A stretch of DNA of 64,000 nucleotides. Origin: Siniperca chuatsi (lineage: Eukaryota; Chordata; Actinopteri; Centrarchiformes; Sinipercidae). Below the pieces are notes generated by a model, which did no database searches, was not told the DNA's origin, and worked only from the letters and a program-made list of their open reading frames with translations. Position numbers and translations under genes: made by a program. The DNA lies in contig NC_058055.1 in the NCBI RefSeq assembly GCF_020085105.1, forward strand, positions 16,005,822-16,069,821. The letters are read 5' to 3'. Numbering within the stretch: the first letter of the stretch is position 1; each line of letters opens with the position of its first letter. Below are positions 24,063 to 35,600 of this stretch, in pieces.

Positions 24063-27030
24063 TCAGCGTGTGTAGGACCTCTTCCAGGTGAAGTTACCTT
24101 CCTCTGCATCCACACTGCTCTGCTCAGGTGCCTGCAGTCTTGGTCTCCTCATCATGTTGGCTCGCCTCCTGCGAGTGGGAGCCACGTTGCTGGCCCTGCT
24201 CCTCTGCCAAGCCTGACTATATTCTCCTAGGGGACCACCGCAGCTCGCCCCGTCCCTCTCCTCCCCTTTCAGGAAATCAGCCACTACTCTAAAGTACTCC
24301 AGAACTGCGATATGACTCCAGTTACCTTCCTCCACCTCCTCATTTCCAGTCCTCCCTCCCTCCATCTCTTCTCGGCCCTCCAGAGTGAATCCACAGTGCC
24401 CTCCTCTGTGTGTCAACGCCAGAAGGAAATAAGGATTGCTCTGGAAAAGAGGAAGGGGTAAAGTGGAGGCGGGGGGAGGAGAGGGTCGTCTCGGCTGCAG
24501 ATACAGAGCACAGGGACTGCCACCTCATCTGCATCTCTCAGTGGTTCGTTCCTCTCCCAGTAGCTGTCCCAGTCCTTGGCTGGGTAAGCCCTCTCGCCCA
24601 GTGCCCAGGCCACTGAGGGTGCCAGGCCCTGCGAGGAATGAGATCCTGAGCCCAGTCCAGAATTTAGAGAGCTTATTGGAGGTCTGGGGCCCCTCTGCTG
24701 AAGCTGGCCTGAAGAGCAGGAAAGAGTTTCCTCAAAGTCTCTGAAGGAGGAACAGCTGAGGGCCCGATCCACATCCAGGTTGCCTCTGAAGGAACTTGCA
24801 TATCTTATGACACCATGTGAAGAAAAAAAACTTTTTTATGATCCTGTCCATATGCATTCATGTTATAAGTGCTATTAATACAATTTCATTTTGCTTTCAT
24901 GTCTCACCTGCTGAGCTGCAGTTTCCGGTGAAACAAACCCCCCCAGCGATAAATAGGAGGCATGGCTCTTTCAAACCACAGTTGGCCCAGGAGTACAGGT
25001 GAGATGGCAGCAGCAGCTGTCAGGTATGAACTTGATCCACACTCCCCCAAGTAGGAAAGAAGAATCCCTGAGCCTGAACCCTCACTCACCGCAACCAGCA
25101 CAGAGGATGGGTGGCGGCTGTGGACATAAGTTACTGCCTGAAAATGGAAAACGTCAAAGATATCTTTACTGTCAGGTTTAAAAAAAAAAATAAAATAAAT
25201 AAAAAACCCACATTGAATGAACAAAATTAAAATTTTAGCCATGCTCACAGACACACCACTTTGGTCCAGATTGAAATATCTAAACAACGGTTTAAAGTAT
25301 TGCAATGAAATTTTGTACAGACATTCATGGTCCCCAGAGGGTGAATCCTAAAAACTTTGGTGACCCCTTAACTTTCATCTAGAGCCACTGAGGTCAAAAA
25401 TTCAGTTTGTCCAATACTTTGATTTACGACCAAATACCTGCAAAGCTCATGACATTCCCATCAGCCTCAGCAGTACTTCTGTTTAGTGATGATGATTTAG
25501 CTAATATTAGGATGCTAACACTCTGAAATGGGATGGTGAATGTGGTAAACATTGTTATTGTGAGCATGTTAGCATGCTGACCTTAGCATTTAGCTCAGCA
25601 CCACTTTACCTCAATACAGCCTCAGAGCCGCTAGCATGGCTGTAAATTTAGTCTTGTTCTTGAGCTAAGACATTTTATTTGCGTAAAATTGTATTTTGTT
25701 CATTGCCTATTGGAAATGAAATAGGGCTGCAACTAAATATAATTAGCCATTAAAATGTTAATGCTTTTTTTGATTATTTGCTGAAACGTCAAAAAATTGT
25801 GAAAATCTTCAATCACAATTTATCAGAGAGCAAAGTGGCGCCCAGTCCAATACCCAAAGATATTAAATTTACAATGATATAAAAGAGAACAAATCCTCAC
25901 ATTTGAAAAAATCCTCACATTTGAAAAGATGGGGTTAGACCATTAAATATTGGACATTTTTGCTTAATAAATGACCAAAAATGATTAATCGAAATTGTTG
26001 GCTATTAATTTTCTGTCCATCAATTAATCGACTAATTGTTTCTGCACAAATTGACAGGGGCCTCATAAAATCACTATATCTATTTATTACTGTATCTATT
26101 TTAAAAATAAAAAGTGTACTTTACCCTAAACTTACAAGATAAAAATGGAGTGTACACCTGCCTTCTGATGTAAGTCACAATAAAACTTTCTTTCTATACC
26201 TGCTCAAGATCAGCTGGGTCTCCAAACTCAGTCAGTCGCGCTGTGGTCAGTGGGCACCCTGCTGTGCCTCGAGCGTGAAACACCACCACGTAAAAGCCCT
26301 GACGCATGGCCTGATGGCACAGCACCTTTAGGTGGGTGGTCATCCCTCCCCAGGACTGAGGAATGAGGAGGAGGACAGGAGGTGTTGCGGTGAAACAGCC
26401 TAACGCCTTTCCCCCTGGCTGATGCTCCTTCCTCCCCTCCCACCTCTTCCTCCCAACTGCCTCACCCAGTCTTGTTCCCACAGCCCAGTCAAGAGCTACA
26501 ATACCCCCATCTCTTAATAACAGATGGTCTCTAGTGAACTGTAACGTGTCTTCATGCTGTCCACACAGCAGGCTGGACAGAGTCTGGAGGTGGGGGTCTC
26601 CCCTGGGCCAGGAGGCCAGTCTCGGCCTGGCCAGAGAGCCACAGTGTCGAAGCAGATGTTTTGCCAGTCCAGTGGGTTTGCAGATGAGCCTGGGATCATC
26701 TAAGGCTTGATCTGACCCAGACAAAACATCTGTCCCTGGTGATCCGGCCTCTTTGGTCCATGTTCTTGTGTTCCTGTCTAGTGGCAGCTCCAGGATCAGG
26801 CAAATAAAGACCCAGAGTCTCCAGCCTGCAGCCCTGACCGTCAGTCTCGTCCAACAACGTACCTTGGGCCAGCGGAAAGCCAGAGACAGCAGCAGAAGTA
26901 GCAGGGATGGGAAAAAACAGAACAGACAATGCCATACAAATAACGCCATTGATAAATGCAGGAGTTTGTAGTTTAACATAAAATCCAGTGATTTCTCTGG
27001 GAAGTTTTGCTGTGATTCCCTCAATAACAT
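24063..27030 (-). CDS. abhd15: Alpha/beta hydrolase domain protein 15, with one apparent frameshift
   Basis: ABHD15 is a membrane-anchored alpha/beta hydrolase-fold protein linked to PDE3B and control of fat-cell lipolysis in mammals. Exons on the minus strand are 27030-26200, 25137-24908 and 24803-24063, with clean GT-AG sites. ATGs at 27030, 26979 and 26949 are in frame; the third directly precedes the hydrophobic anchor (CLFCFFPSLLLLLLSLAF). Visible landmarks are LICKPTGLAKHLLR, SWPRGDPHLQTL, GDPADLEQAVTYVHSRHP, the nucleophile elbow AVSEGSGSG (Ser about residue 295 from the first ATG), LSYLGECGSSSY, the acid region CSRDDP, GGHCGF with the catalytic His, and the conserved end WKRSYTR. The frame changes between DDPLLPP and LFQSNPYF at the G6 run 24471-24476, where one base is missing compared with the family. 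As written the reading frame would stop at 24413-24415, before the His. This is either an assembly error or a true loss. Confidence 0.88.
24471..24476 (-). other. abhd15: Apparent 1-base deletion in abhd15 at a homopolymer
   Basis: Upstream the conserved frame has codon starts at minus-strand positions equal to 1 mod 3 (CICSRDDPLL). Downstream the conserved frame (LFQSNPYF, GGHCGF, WKRSYTR) is at 2 mod 3. The two frames meet at a run of six G (six C in the mRNA), and one missing base there explains the shift. No other defect is seen in the gene. Confidence 0.85.
25290..25660 (+). repeat. Dispersed 'GTTAGCATGCTAAC' repeat, copy 1
   Basis: A block of about 370 bp with recognisable words: GACATTCATGGTCCCCAGAG, GTGACCCCTTAACTTTCATC, CCTGCAAAGCTCATGACATT, GCATGTTAGCATGCTGACC and GCTAGCATGGCTG. 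Related copies lie at about 42283-42630 (same strand) and 33700-34045 and 54560-54960 (opposite strand), with a partial one at 32045-32290. It is non-coding and lies in abhd15 intron 1. Confidence 0.75.
25724..26050. repeat. Dispersed non-autonomous element, copy 2
   Basis: It begins AGGGCTGCAACTAA and ends near ATCGACTAATTGTTTCTGC, matching the family described at 16073-16424. It lies next to the copy of the other repeat family in abhd15 intron 1. Confidence 0.7.
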
Positions 27031-29345
27031 CTGACCCCCATATTTTTACAAACTCCTGTTGCTTCATGTACCAGTGTAAAAGTCTCGCCTGATAAGTTCA
27101 CTGATGTTCTGAATAGTCGTCTTCTTTCTCCAGTTTGTTAAGGAAAAGTCAAAAAACAAAGAAACAAGCAGGAAGAAAGACTGGGTCATGTTAATTGTTG
27201 TCTCTGGACTCCTAACCCCCCCCCCCACACACACACACACACACACCCACACACACCCGGGCTCTTTCTCCTCCCTCCATAAATCATTTACTGCAAGCAA
27301 ACACTGGCCACATACATCTGTCCCATTAATGTTGATTAATGATTACAGTCGTTGACCTTGTTCCATGTCTGGCATTACTTCTTTTGCATTTACCCAAGTT
27401 TGCCTGTGAATATTTTTGGGATTGTTGATACAGCAGTCCTGGTAAAGTTTCCTTTGATGGTTTTAGTCTAGCTCAAACTTCTTAAAGAGAAAGAGAAATA
27501 CCTAATGACAGATGAATAGTACTGTACAATCACACTGAGGGGAGCATGGCCATGTTTTATCAGCACCATGCCACCTATAAACTGAACTTTTTGTAGTGTG
27601 ATACGGGACAGAAACACACTTTAACCCTTTCAGGGGATCCTGGTCACCTAGGGGTTAAGGCGCTGACCATAAACCACTAAGTCCCTTGTTTTGGTTCTTG
27701 GCAAGGATCTTAGTTGCATCTCATTCCCCATCTCTGCCCCACCCCTCATTTCCTATCATCTTTCCACTGCCACTGTCAAATAAAGGCATACAGATATTTT
27801 AAAATATAAGATATATAAATGCCCCTTTTCTGTGAATCTACTTTAATTGCAATAATAATCCAGCCTAGAAGTTATTTTAACTATAATATTACTGTTGTCT
27901 TTGATGAATAAAATGTATTGTTTAGCTGTAAAATACCTGCAATACCAGAAACTCAAGATAGAAGATTTGAAAAAGACTTCTTCTGAAGAAGAAAAAGATT
28001 TCTAATTTCGTTTTCAGTTGTAAAGATAGTTGAGTAGCCTGGAATGTGAGTAATGATCTCTATCAGTCCTTTGGTTGTGTTGTAGCACATAATTCTCATA
28101 CTGTACCATCAGCTGCTGCTGTCAGGTAGTTCAACTGCAAAAACCGGTTTCTCACACAAACGCTCATCATGAGAAATGAAAATGAAAGAATTCAAATAAA
28201 TACAGACACACTATACATGGTGTTAAGTTTATCATGATGTTATGCTAGGGCAACAGGTCAAAAAGGTAAACAGACTCCACCCCAGAGATTGAACATTATA
28301 AATGAAATTTCCACAATAGATAAAAAGTCTACAAGACGACATCAGGACTGAAGGTACAGTATAGTCATAAGTCAGATTTTTAGATTTTAATCAGCATCTA
28401 AATTAATGTTGTGACTACATTGCAAAAGGTAAAATCAAGGTGCAATCATTTAGAAAAATATTCTATTATTTAGTTCCAAAACAATTTAATGACTGTTTCA
28501 GTGTTTTTGATTTTTGAGGATGTAAGAATGTATACCATAATGATAAATGTTTTGAATGTTTATAAAATATCAAGGACTACTACTACTTTAACTTTAATTT
28601 CAAAATCAATTGACCAGAAAACCAAAACCCAAATAAATTTTTATGGGCATTTAAAGTGATGGTAGTAAGTAAGGAGAGCTACAGTCTCTGTAATATTGTG
28701 TTAATATGACATAATTTCATTGTAATGAGATGTGAGGTGCTCTTATTCGAGTGCTGGAGGGAAATCCTGTTTTGTCGTGGTAAATGTGGTTCATTGCGTT
28801 ACATCCAGTTTTATGCAAAAGTTTGCCAACTTGAGAAAAAATTACATGTTTGGTTGATTTTCTAACAAACAAAAAAAAAAACTAACCAAATCAAACCAAA
28901 ACAATTTTTTGTTTGATTTGTCCTCTTCATGGGAAACATGAATGTTTGTGTGCAATCAGAAAAAGTTTATCTTAAATTTTACCAAATTTATTCTGGATCA
29001 AAATGCTAAGTGAGGGGAAATTTTAACCTACTATGGTTCTAGATCAGGGGGTCACCAACATCTTCAGGGATCACCCGTTAGGGATAAATAAAGATCCATG
29101 GCATTCAGCTCTGTAGTTGATGCTCTGGATTAAAGTAATAAACTAAAGAGACCAACTTCCTTAGGCCCTGTGACTAGCAGGGCAAAAACATTTACATACA
29201 TTTTGTGTATGTAGGTATTTAAAATATTCACCAAAGACACTACTGCAAACAAAAGGAGTGACCTTAATGACTAATACTGTGTTTGCCTCATAGGCCATCT
29301 ATGATAACCAGTAAAATAAATTGTGTTTTTTAACCTTTCCCGCAG
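27031..29345. other. Intergenic, abhd15 upstream region
   Basis: This is a divergent interval between the abhd15 start and the first recognised vwa7-like exon, so it should hold both promoters. A C-tract followed by (CA)n lies at about 27220-27257 and a SINE at 27632-27792. The rest is AT-rich with no recognisable coding exon. Confidence 0.6.
27632..27792 (+). repeat. tRNA-derived SINE
   Basis: The tRNA-like head has a degraded A box (TGGTCACCTAGGGGTTAAGG) and B box. A C/T-rich body (CATTCCCCATCTCTGCCCC, TCCTATCATC) follows, then the tail CTGTCAAATAAAGGCATA. This head-body-tail order is that of a common percomorph tRNA SINE. The B box is decayed, so it is an old copy. Confidence 0.75.
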
Positions 29346-29370
29346 TGTCTCTCAGACAGGTTGTGCAGAG

Positions 29371-29639
29371 ATGTCTGGGTTGGCTGCATTGTGTCTCCTG
29401 CTCCTGCAGACTGGAGCTTTCGGGTTTGAAGTCATATTCGCAGGAGATTCTCTGAGTCATCAGGATATCACTGAAAGAGCGATCTTAAACGCCACCGTGC
29501 AGGTGTGCCGCGCTGTGGCCCTGGCTGAGGGCAAAGGCTTCACATTTCCTGTAAGGACTAAATTCAACCAAATTATGTTGACTTATTCGAAATGACCAGT
29601 GCCTGTATTATTAATAGATGTGATTTGTCACTGCAATAA

Positions 29640-29683
<44 letters not shown>

Positions 29684-32600
29684 CCACCGCCTTTTACTGC
29701 TGAGTCTGTTGCTGCTGCCTGTCAAGCGTCAAAATCATCCAAGAGCTTCCGCCAAACCATCAATTTAATCCAATCCCGCAATCAACTAGTAGACCTTCGT
29801 CATGCCTTAGACTCAAGCTATCACTTTGACAATGAGAATTTTGCTGAGGGAAGGAAAATCATCACAGAAGGATTATCAGCTGTGAAGGCCAGCAACAAGC
29901 GAGGGAACTTTGACGCTGCGAGAGAAACACTGGGAGTAATCTTACACCCTTTACAGGTACTTTCTATTGTTTGTTTGGTTTCCATTTTTAAGTTTCTTAC
30001 ACAATGTCACGCTTTAAAACTAAAACTCACTCAAGTTCAGCAAGCAGCACAACAGTGTATTTCCATAAGCCAGATGCAAATTAATTTCAAAATTGTATGC
30101 ACTGCAGTTTATTTTATTTTACAACAGCCTATTAAAGGGAACATCTTTAAATGGCTTGGTGAAGAGTTCTGAAAAAGTGATCTTGGTATTAAAAGATATA
30201 AGATGCTGCTTTTAACATGTTGTAAATATTTAACTTGTCTTCCTTTTTAAATAATAGGATTTCTACAGTCATAGTAACTGGGTGGAAATGGAAAACAAAT
30301 TCCCAAACTCCAATCTGATCAGATCAGACACCAGCATTGGTAACATTGCAGGTAAAGAGATCACCTAATATCAATGTGTGTTTGGCTGTGTTACCAAAAC
30401 AAAACAGATATGAGGAAAGATGTGATGTGATTAGAGAGATCATTTTACAAACCAAACACTGACAAAATGTCTTGTCTTGTTTCCTTTCCCACAGCTAAAA
30501 GTAGAGCAACCTGTCGCAACTGTAATGGAAACGACTGCACGAACAACATTTTGGAGGACATCCTACGGGCAAAGATACTGACCTCGGGATATTTTGGTGC
30601 TGTGCCTTTTTTCTCTACCAAACCAAACGGTAAATGTCCCACCTACCTGTCCACCAAAAGAATTGTGTTTAATTTAAAGTACAAAAAACTATTTATAAAA
30701 TGTCAATTTGTCCTAAGTAAAATGCATCCAATAATAGTCCGTGTCATCGTCCCCATATGTGAAGAAACAACTGTGGGCAATGGTGGCCGGCAAGTTTGCT
30801 GCTAAAATACTCAGAAATAGTGAATTTGAACCATTTTCAGATAATCATTGCAAATTTCTGGCACCAAGGCATGCAAATATTTTAGATAGGTATTTGAAAA
30901 TGTGTATGTTTTGGAAATATCAAATATTAGTTTAACATCTACATTGTTGATGTTCTTGCACAAATGTTCAATTTTAACTTAATGTTCACAAAATATTAAC
31001 TTGTGATAATGGATTCTGAACCAAATAAACACTAGCTGTGTCCCAGTTTTATACTACATACTAATTGTATGCAGTATACTAATCTTCATGGTGGAAGAAG
31101 TGATCAGATCTTTTACATATATATCGAATGACAATGTGAAAACTATGTGACAATGTCAAAGGGGTCGCTCATAGTGATGAACCTACAGAGAATTAGCACC
31201 TGGAGGCAGACAGACACAGTTAACGACTAGCTGGTGAACACAGTGGAGCATTTAGCAACTAAAGAGCCAGATATTTCCCTCAGGAGTTGGTGGAGACCAA
31301 AAACTGAGCTGAAAGAGAGAATATTGGACTTACATTCATCAGGTGGCCAGAAACACGACTCCAAAAGAATGATAATGTTTCTCCGTGACTGGTGGATGTG
31401 TAACAGGTGCGGGCATATCAACTTAAAAACTGATAATATGTCAATGTTGTGTTCCCAACTCAGTTATTGCAGGTTTAAGTAAAAGGACAGAAGTATTGGC
31501 ATCAAAATATATTTAAAGCACCAACAGTAAAAGTACTCACTATGCAGAATGGCCCATTTCAGAACAATGTGTATTATATTATTAGATTATTATTATTAAT
31601 GCATTAATTATATTTTGTATTATTAATCTGAATCTGCATATCAAATAAACGTAATAGAGTAGAACATCTGCCTCTAAAATGTACTCAAGTAGAAGTATAA
31701 AGTAGCAGAAAATGGAAATACTCAAATAAAGTACAAGTTCTATAAAACTGTACTGAAAGGGAGTTCAAAAACACATATTTTCCCTCTTACCTGCAGTGCC
31801 ATTTATCCATCTAGATTGTTTTGGTGTGAGTTGCCGAGTTTTGGAGATATCAGCCCTAGAGATGTCTGTATTTTTTTGAATATAATAGAACTATTTGGCA
31901 CTTGGCTTGTGGTGCTCAAAGCGCCAAAAAAATACTTGCAATACAGCAATGTCTCTTTCTAGAAATCATGACCCGGTTACTCAAGATAATCTACAGATGT
32001 TGTTGGAAGCAGATTCATGTAGGAACTATCTAAAAATGTTTTCCAGCTATTGGTGATGTCAGGGGATCACCAAAGTCATTAGAATTCATCCTCTGAGCAC
32101 TATGAATGTCTGTACAACATTTGATTGCAATCCATCTGTTAGTTTTTAAGAAATTTCAGTTCAGACCAAAGTGGTGGACCGACCCAACGACCAACATTGT
32201 TATAGTATTTTATTGGAATATCTGTTGGCAACGTTTGGATAGGATACAATATTCCTAGAGCCATGCTGCTAGCGTGCTTAAAAACATACATTGACAGAGA
32301 AGATTGTCTCGTAAAAAGCATTGTGGTTAAGAAGAAGGTTATGTAAAGCTGTATGAAACGTTTTGTTCTTGTTCTGTTTCTAATGCTCATCAGGAAAATG
32401 CAGCCATGGAGGTTTTTTTGATCAAACAAGTGGGATCCAGCCTAAAGGTGGGATCAACAAAGACAAGTTGAGCTCCAGTCATGGACATCTCCACATTAAA
32501 GCAGCAAATATGGCGATGGCTGCAACCAGTGAGCTACTACAGGACATTCGAGGGGCCGCTGGTGACAGACTATTCCTATTGTATGAAACCCATTCTGTAT

Positions 32601-35600
32601 GTTTCAGTTACGTACTGTAATGAGGCGAAAACAAAGGGTTTTCATCTCTTTGTTTTATCCGTCTTTCTCCATCCCTCAGGATGATGGGAATCTCCAGAGG
32701 ATCCAGTAAAGCTCTTGGTTTCGCAATCAACATGAGAGGAAGCATGAGTGATGACATTGAAGCAGTGAGGACCGTCACTTCCTCTATAATCAACAGTAAA
32801 GCGAGAAGAGAGGATGAACCCTCACTTTACATTCTTGTGCCTTTCAATGATCCAGGTAGGATCTTAATGCCCCAGACTAGACTTTACAAAGTTTTTTTCC
32901 TCTGAAGTGATGTAAAGGGATACGCTACCAAGTTTATGAATTTATCTTCATCTACTTGCCTGCTAAACTGTAACAAACTCAATGAAATAAACCAGCAGAA
33001 TTGTATGTGTTGTCATGTGTTGTATACTTGTTGGAATATTATGATTGTTCAAATAATATGTCAGCAATATAGTAAGAAAAGTAACAGAATCTGTAACATA
33101 GTCATCCATCATAATACTCCACAAACGCAAGCTCAAGATGAGGATTAAAATAATTTCTTTCTCTACGTGAACCCCAGATTTTGTGTCGCTGACAAAGACT
33201 ACAGACCCAGAAGTGTTCAAGACTGCTATTAATTCACTATCAGCATCCAGTAGAGGAGATCTGAAGGAACTGAGTCTTTCAGGGCTTCAGGTGCTATGAT
33301 GTCTTTGAGACTACTTGCCTCTGCAAAACTTGATAATATGAAAAAAGTTAAAAGTAAAACTACTGTATCATTGCTGTCCTCCTCTTGCTCATATAGCTGG
33401 CTTTAAGTAGTGCTCCTTCAAATTCTGAGATCTTCGTCTTCACGGATGCACCTGCTAAAGACACACACCTGAAAAGCACAGTGATTGCTCTCATAGAGCG
33501 GACCAAGACAGTGGTGAGTAGCTCCTCACTGTAAAAAAAAAAAAAAATCAACATATAGAGTAAAAAATGATAGTGTAATAACTGTGTATAAAGTAATAGA
33601 AAAAGAACTTAAAAACTCATAATGTAAAAACCTGCCTGTACTATAATACCAAGACTAGAGTTTAGAGACACTATGAGTGATGCTGTAATTAAGAACAGCA
33701 GTGCATTGAGCTAAATGCTAATGTCAGCATGTTAACATGCTTTCAATGACAGTGTTAACGTGCTGATGAGTTGTTGGTAATGTTTACCATGTTCACCATT
33801 GTAGTTTAGCGTGTTAGCATGCTAACATTTGCTAATTAGCATTAAACACAAAGTGCCGCTCAGGCTAATGGGGTTGGTTTTGCAGGTATTGGTCATAAAC
33901 CAAAGTATTTGCCAAAAAAAAAACTTGACCTGATGATGGCGCTCAATGAAATGTTTAAGAATCACCCGAGAGGGACATGAATGCCTGTACCAAAGTTCAT
34001 GGCAGTCCATCCAATATTTGGACCAAAGTGGTGGACTGTGCGACATAAACTTATTAAATTTAACATAATAATACAAAATTATGAGATACTAAGTCAAAAA
34101 TCATGACATAAATTATGAGATAATGCTATGATAAAAAAATAGGAAATAGTAAGTCATAATTACTTAATTAAATTTTTTAATTAAATGTTAAAATTATCAC
34201 ATATTCACTGTTAATAAAGATTATAAAGAGCTTGGTTTTTTTGTTTTGTGAAATAATTTTTTCCTCTTTTTTTATGGTTTTGCATGTTTTGTGAATTCTA
34301 AACATAAACCGCTATTAAAGACCTTTTTGATTAAACTTAAAGCCCCTTATGTGTGTGGGCTTTACACCTCAAATTCTCATTCACTTGTTTTCTTTTCAGG
34401 TGAACTTCATGATTACTAACATACCGGGATTTCGTCGTCGAAGACAGAGTGGTAACGACCAACAACAACGACGCAGTCAGATGTCAGAATCAGATGCTCA
34501 GCTGTACAGAGACCTGGCTCAGGCTTCAGGAGGTCAGGCTATTGAAGTCACAAAGAGTGAGCTCCCAGTGGCCACCCGCATCGTAATAGAGTCCTCCAGC
34601 TCCTCTCTGGTATTAACAAAATGCTCTCACTGACCATTACCAATGACTTTTCTAAATAAAATAAATTCAATTGTGTCACCAGTTTCATTTACCCTCCTAG
34701 GTGACCCTTCTGCAGGCAGCCAGGAATCTAGGAAAGGCAGAAAATTTCACCTTCACAGTTGACGAGTCAGTAAGAAACCTCAATATTTACATCACTGGGA
34801 GCTCTGTCATCTTTACTCTCATCAGTCCCTCAGGTGATACTTTGCAGATTAAATCTTTTAATCTTTGTGTTATTTGTATTATTGTAAAGAATGTCTAAGA
34901 AATTTAAATGTTTTATTGTTAAAAATGAATGCAAAAAGTTTGTTTAACTCTTGGCTTTTAATCAGTGTGCTTCATTTCTTGCCATGGCTTTGCTTTTAGG
35001 TGAATCTCAGCAAAGCACCGACACAACAGGATCATTGATCACTGCATCCCAGTCAGTGGGAAATTTCAAGACTCTGCACCTAAAAACACAAGTGGGACTG
35101 TGGGAAATTAAAATGGTGTCAACTAATCCCTACACTCTGAAGGTCATGGGTGAGACCACATAATGAATACTTAACTTTATTATTATTTTAGGTGTAACTA
35201 TCCCTTACCTTTTATGGTTCATCCAAAACACAAAAGAAAGTGATATGTAGCCAGGCAGAGGTTTGTTGTTATTTTCTGAGATTTTGGAGATATCCAGCGC
35301 TACACCTTATGCCACCTATAGCAAACAGAGTGGAGGTGAATGGAATTTGTTTTTTGGTGTTCAAAGCATTAAATGTGTCATTTGAAATATACAACAATTT
35401 TCTTTCCAGAGACAATGTTGCAGGTACTTGGAATAATTACCAGACTTTGCTTTCACTGGAACTACTTTCTGCTGAAAGAATATTGGAACTGCTGTTTTGT
35501 GGAGGCTTGAGCTTAGTTTTGTAATTTTAATCTTTAAACAAACACCACCAAGGATGGTGATAAATGCTCTTCATAGGAACTGTAAAAGTAATGAATAATA

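Noticed and set aside
26696..27067. A 123-aa reading frame starting at 27067 on the minus strand
   Set aside because: It overlaps abhd15 exon 1 in another frame and lacks ABHD15 motifs. The frame beginning at 27030 carries the membrane anchor and all conserved segments.
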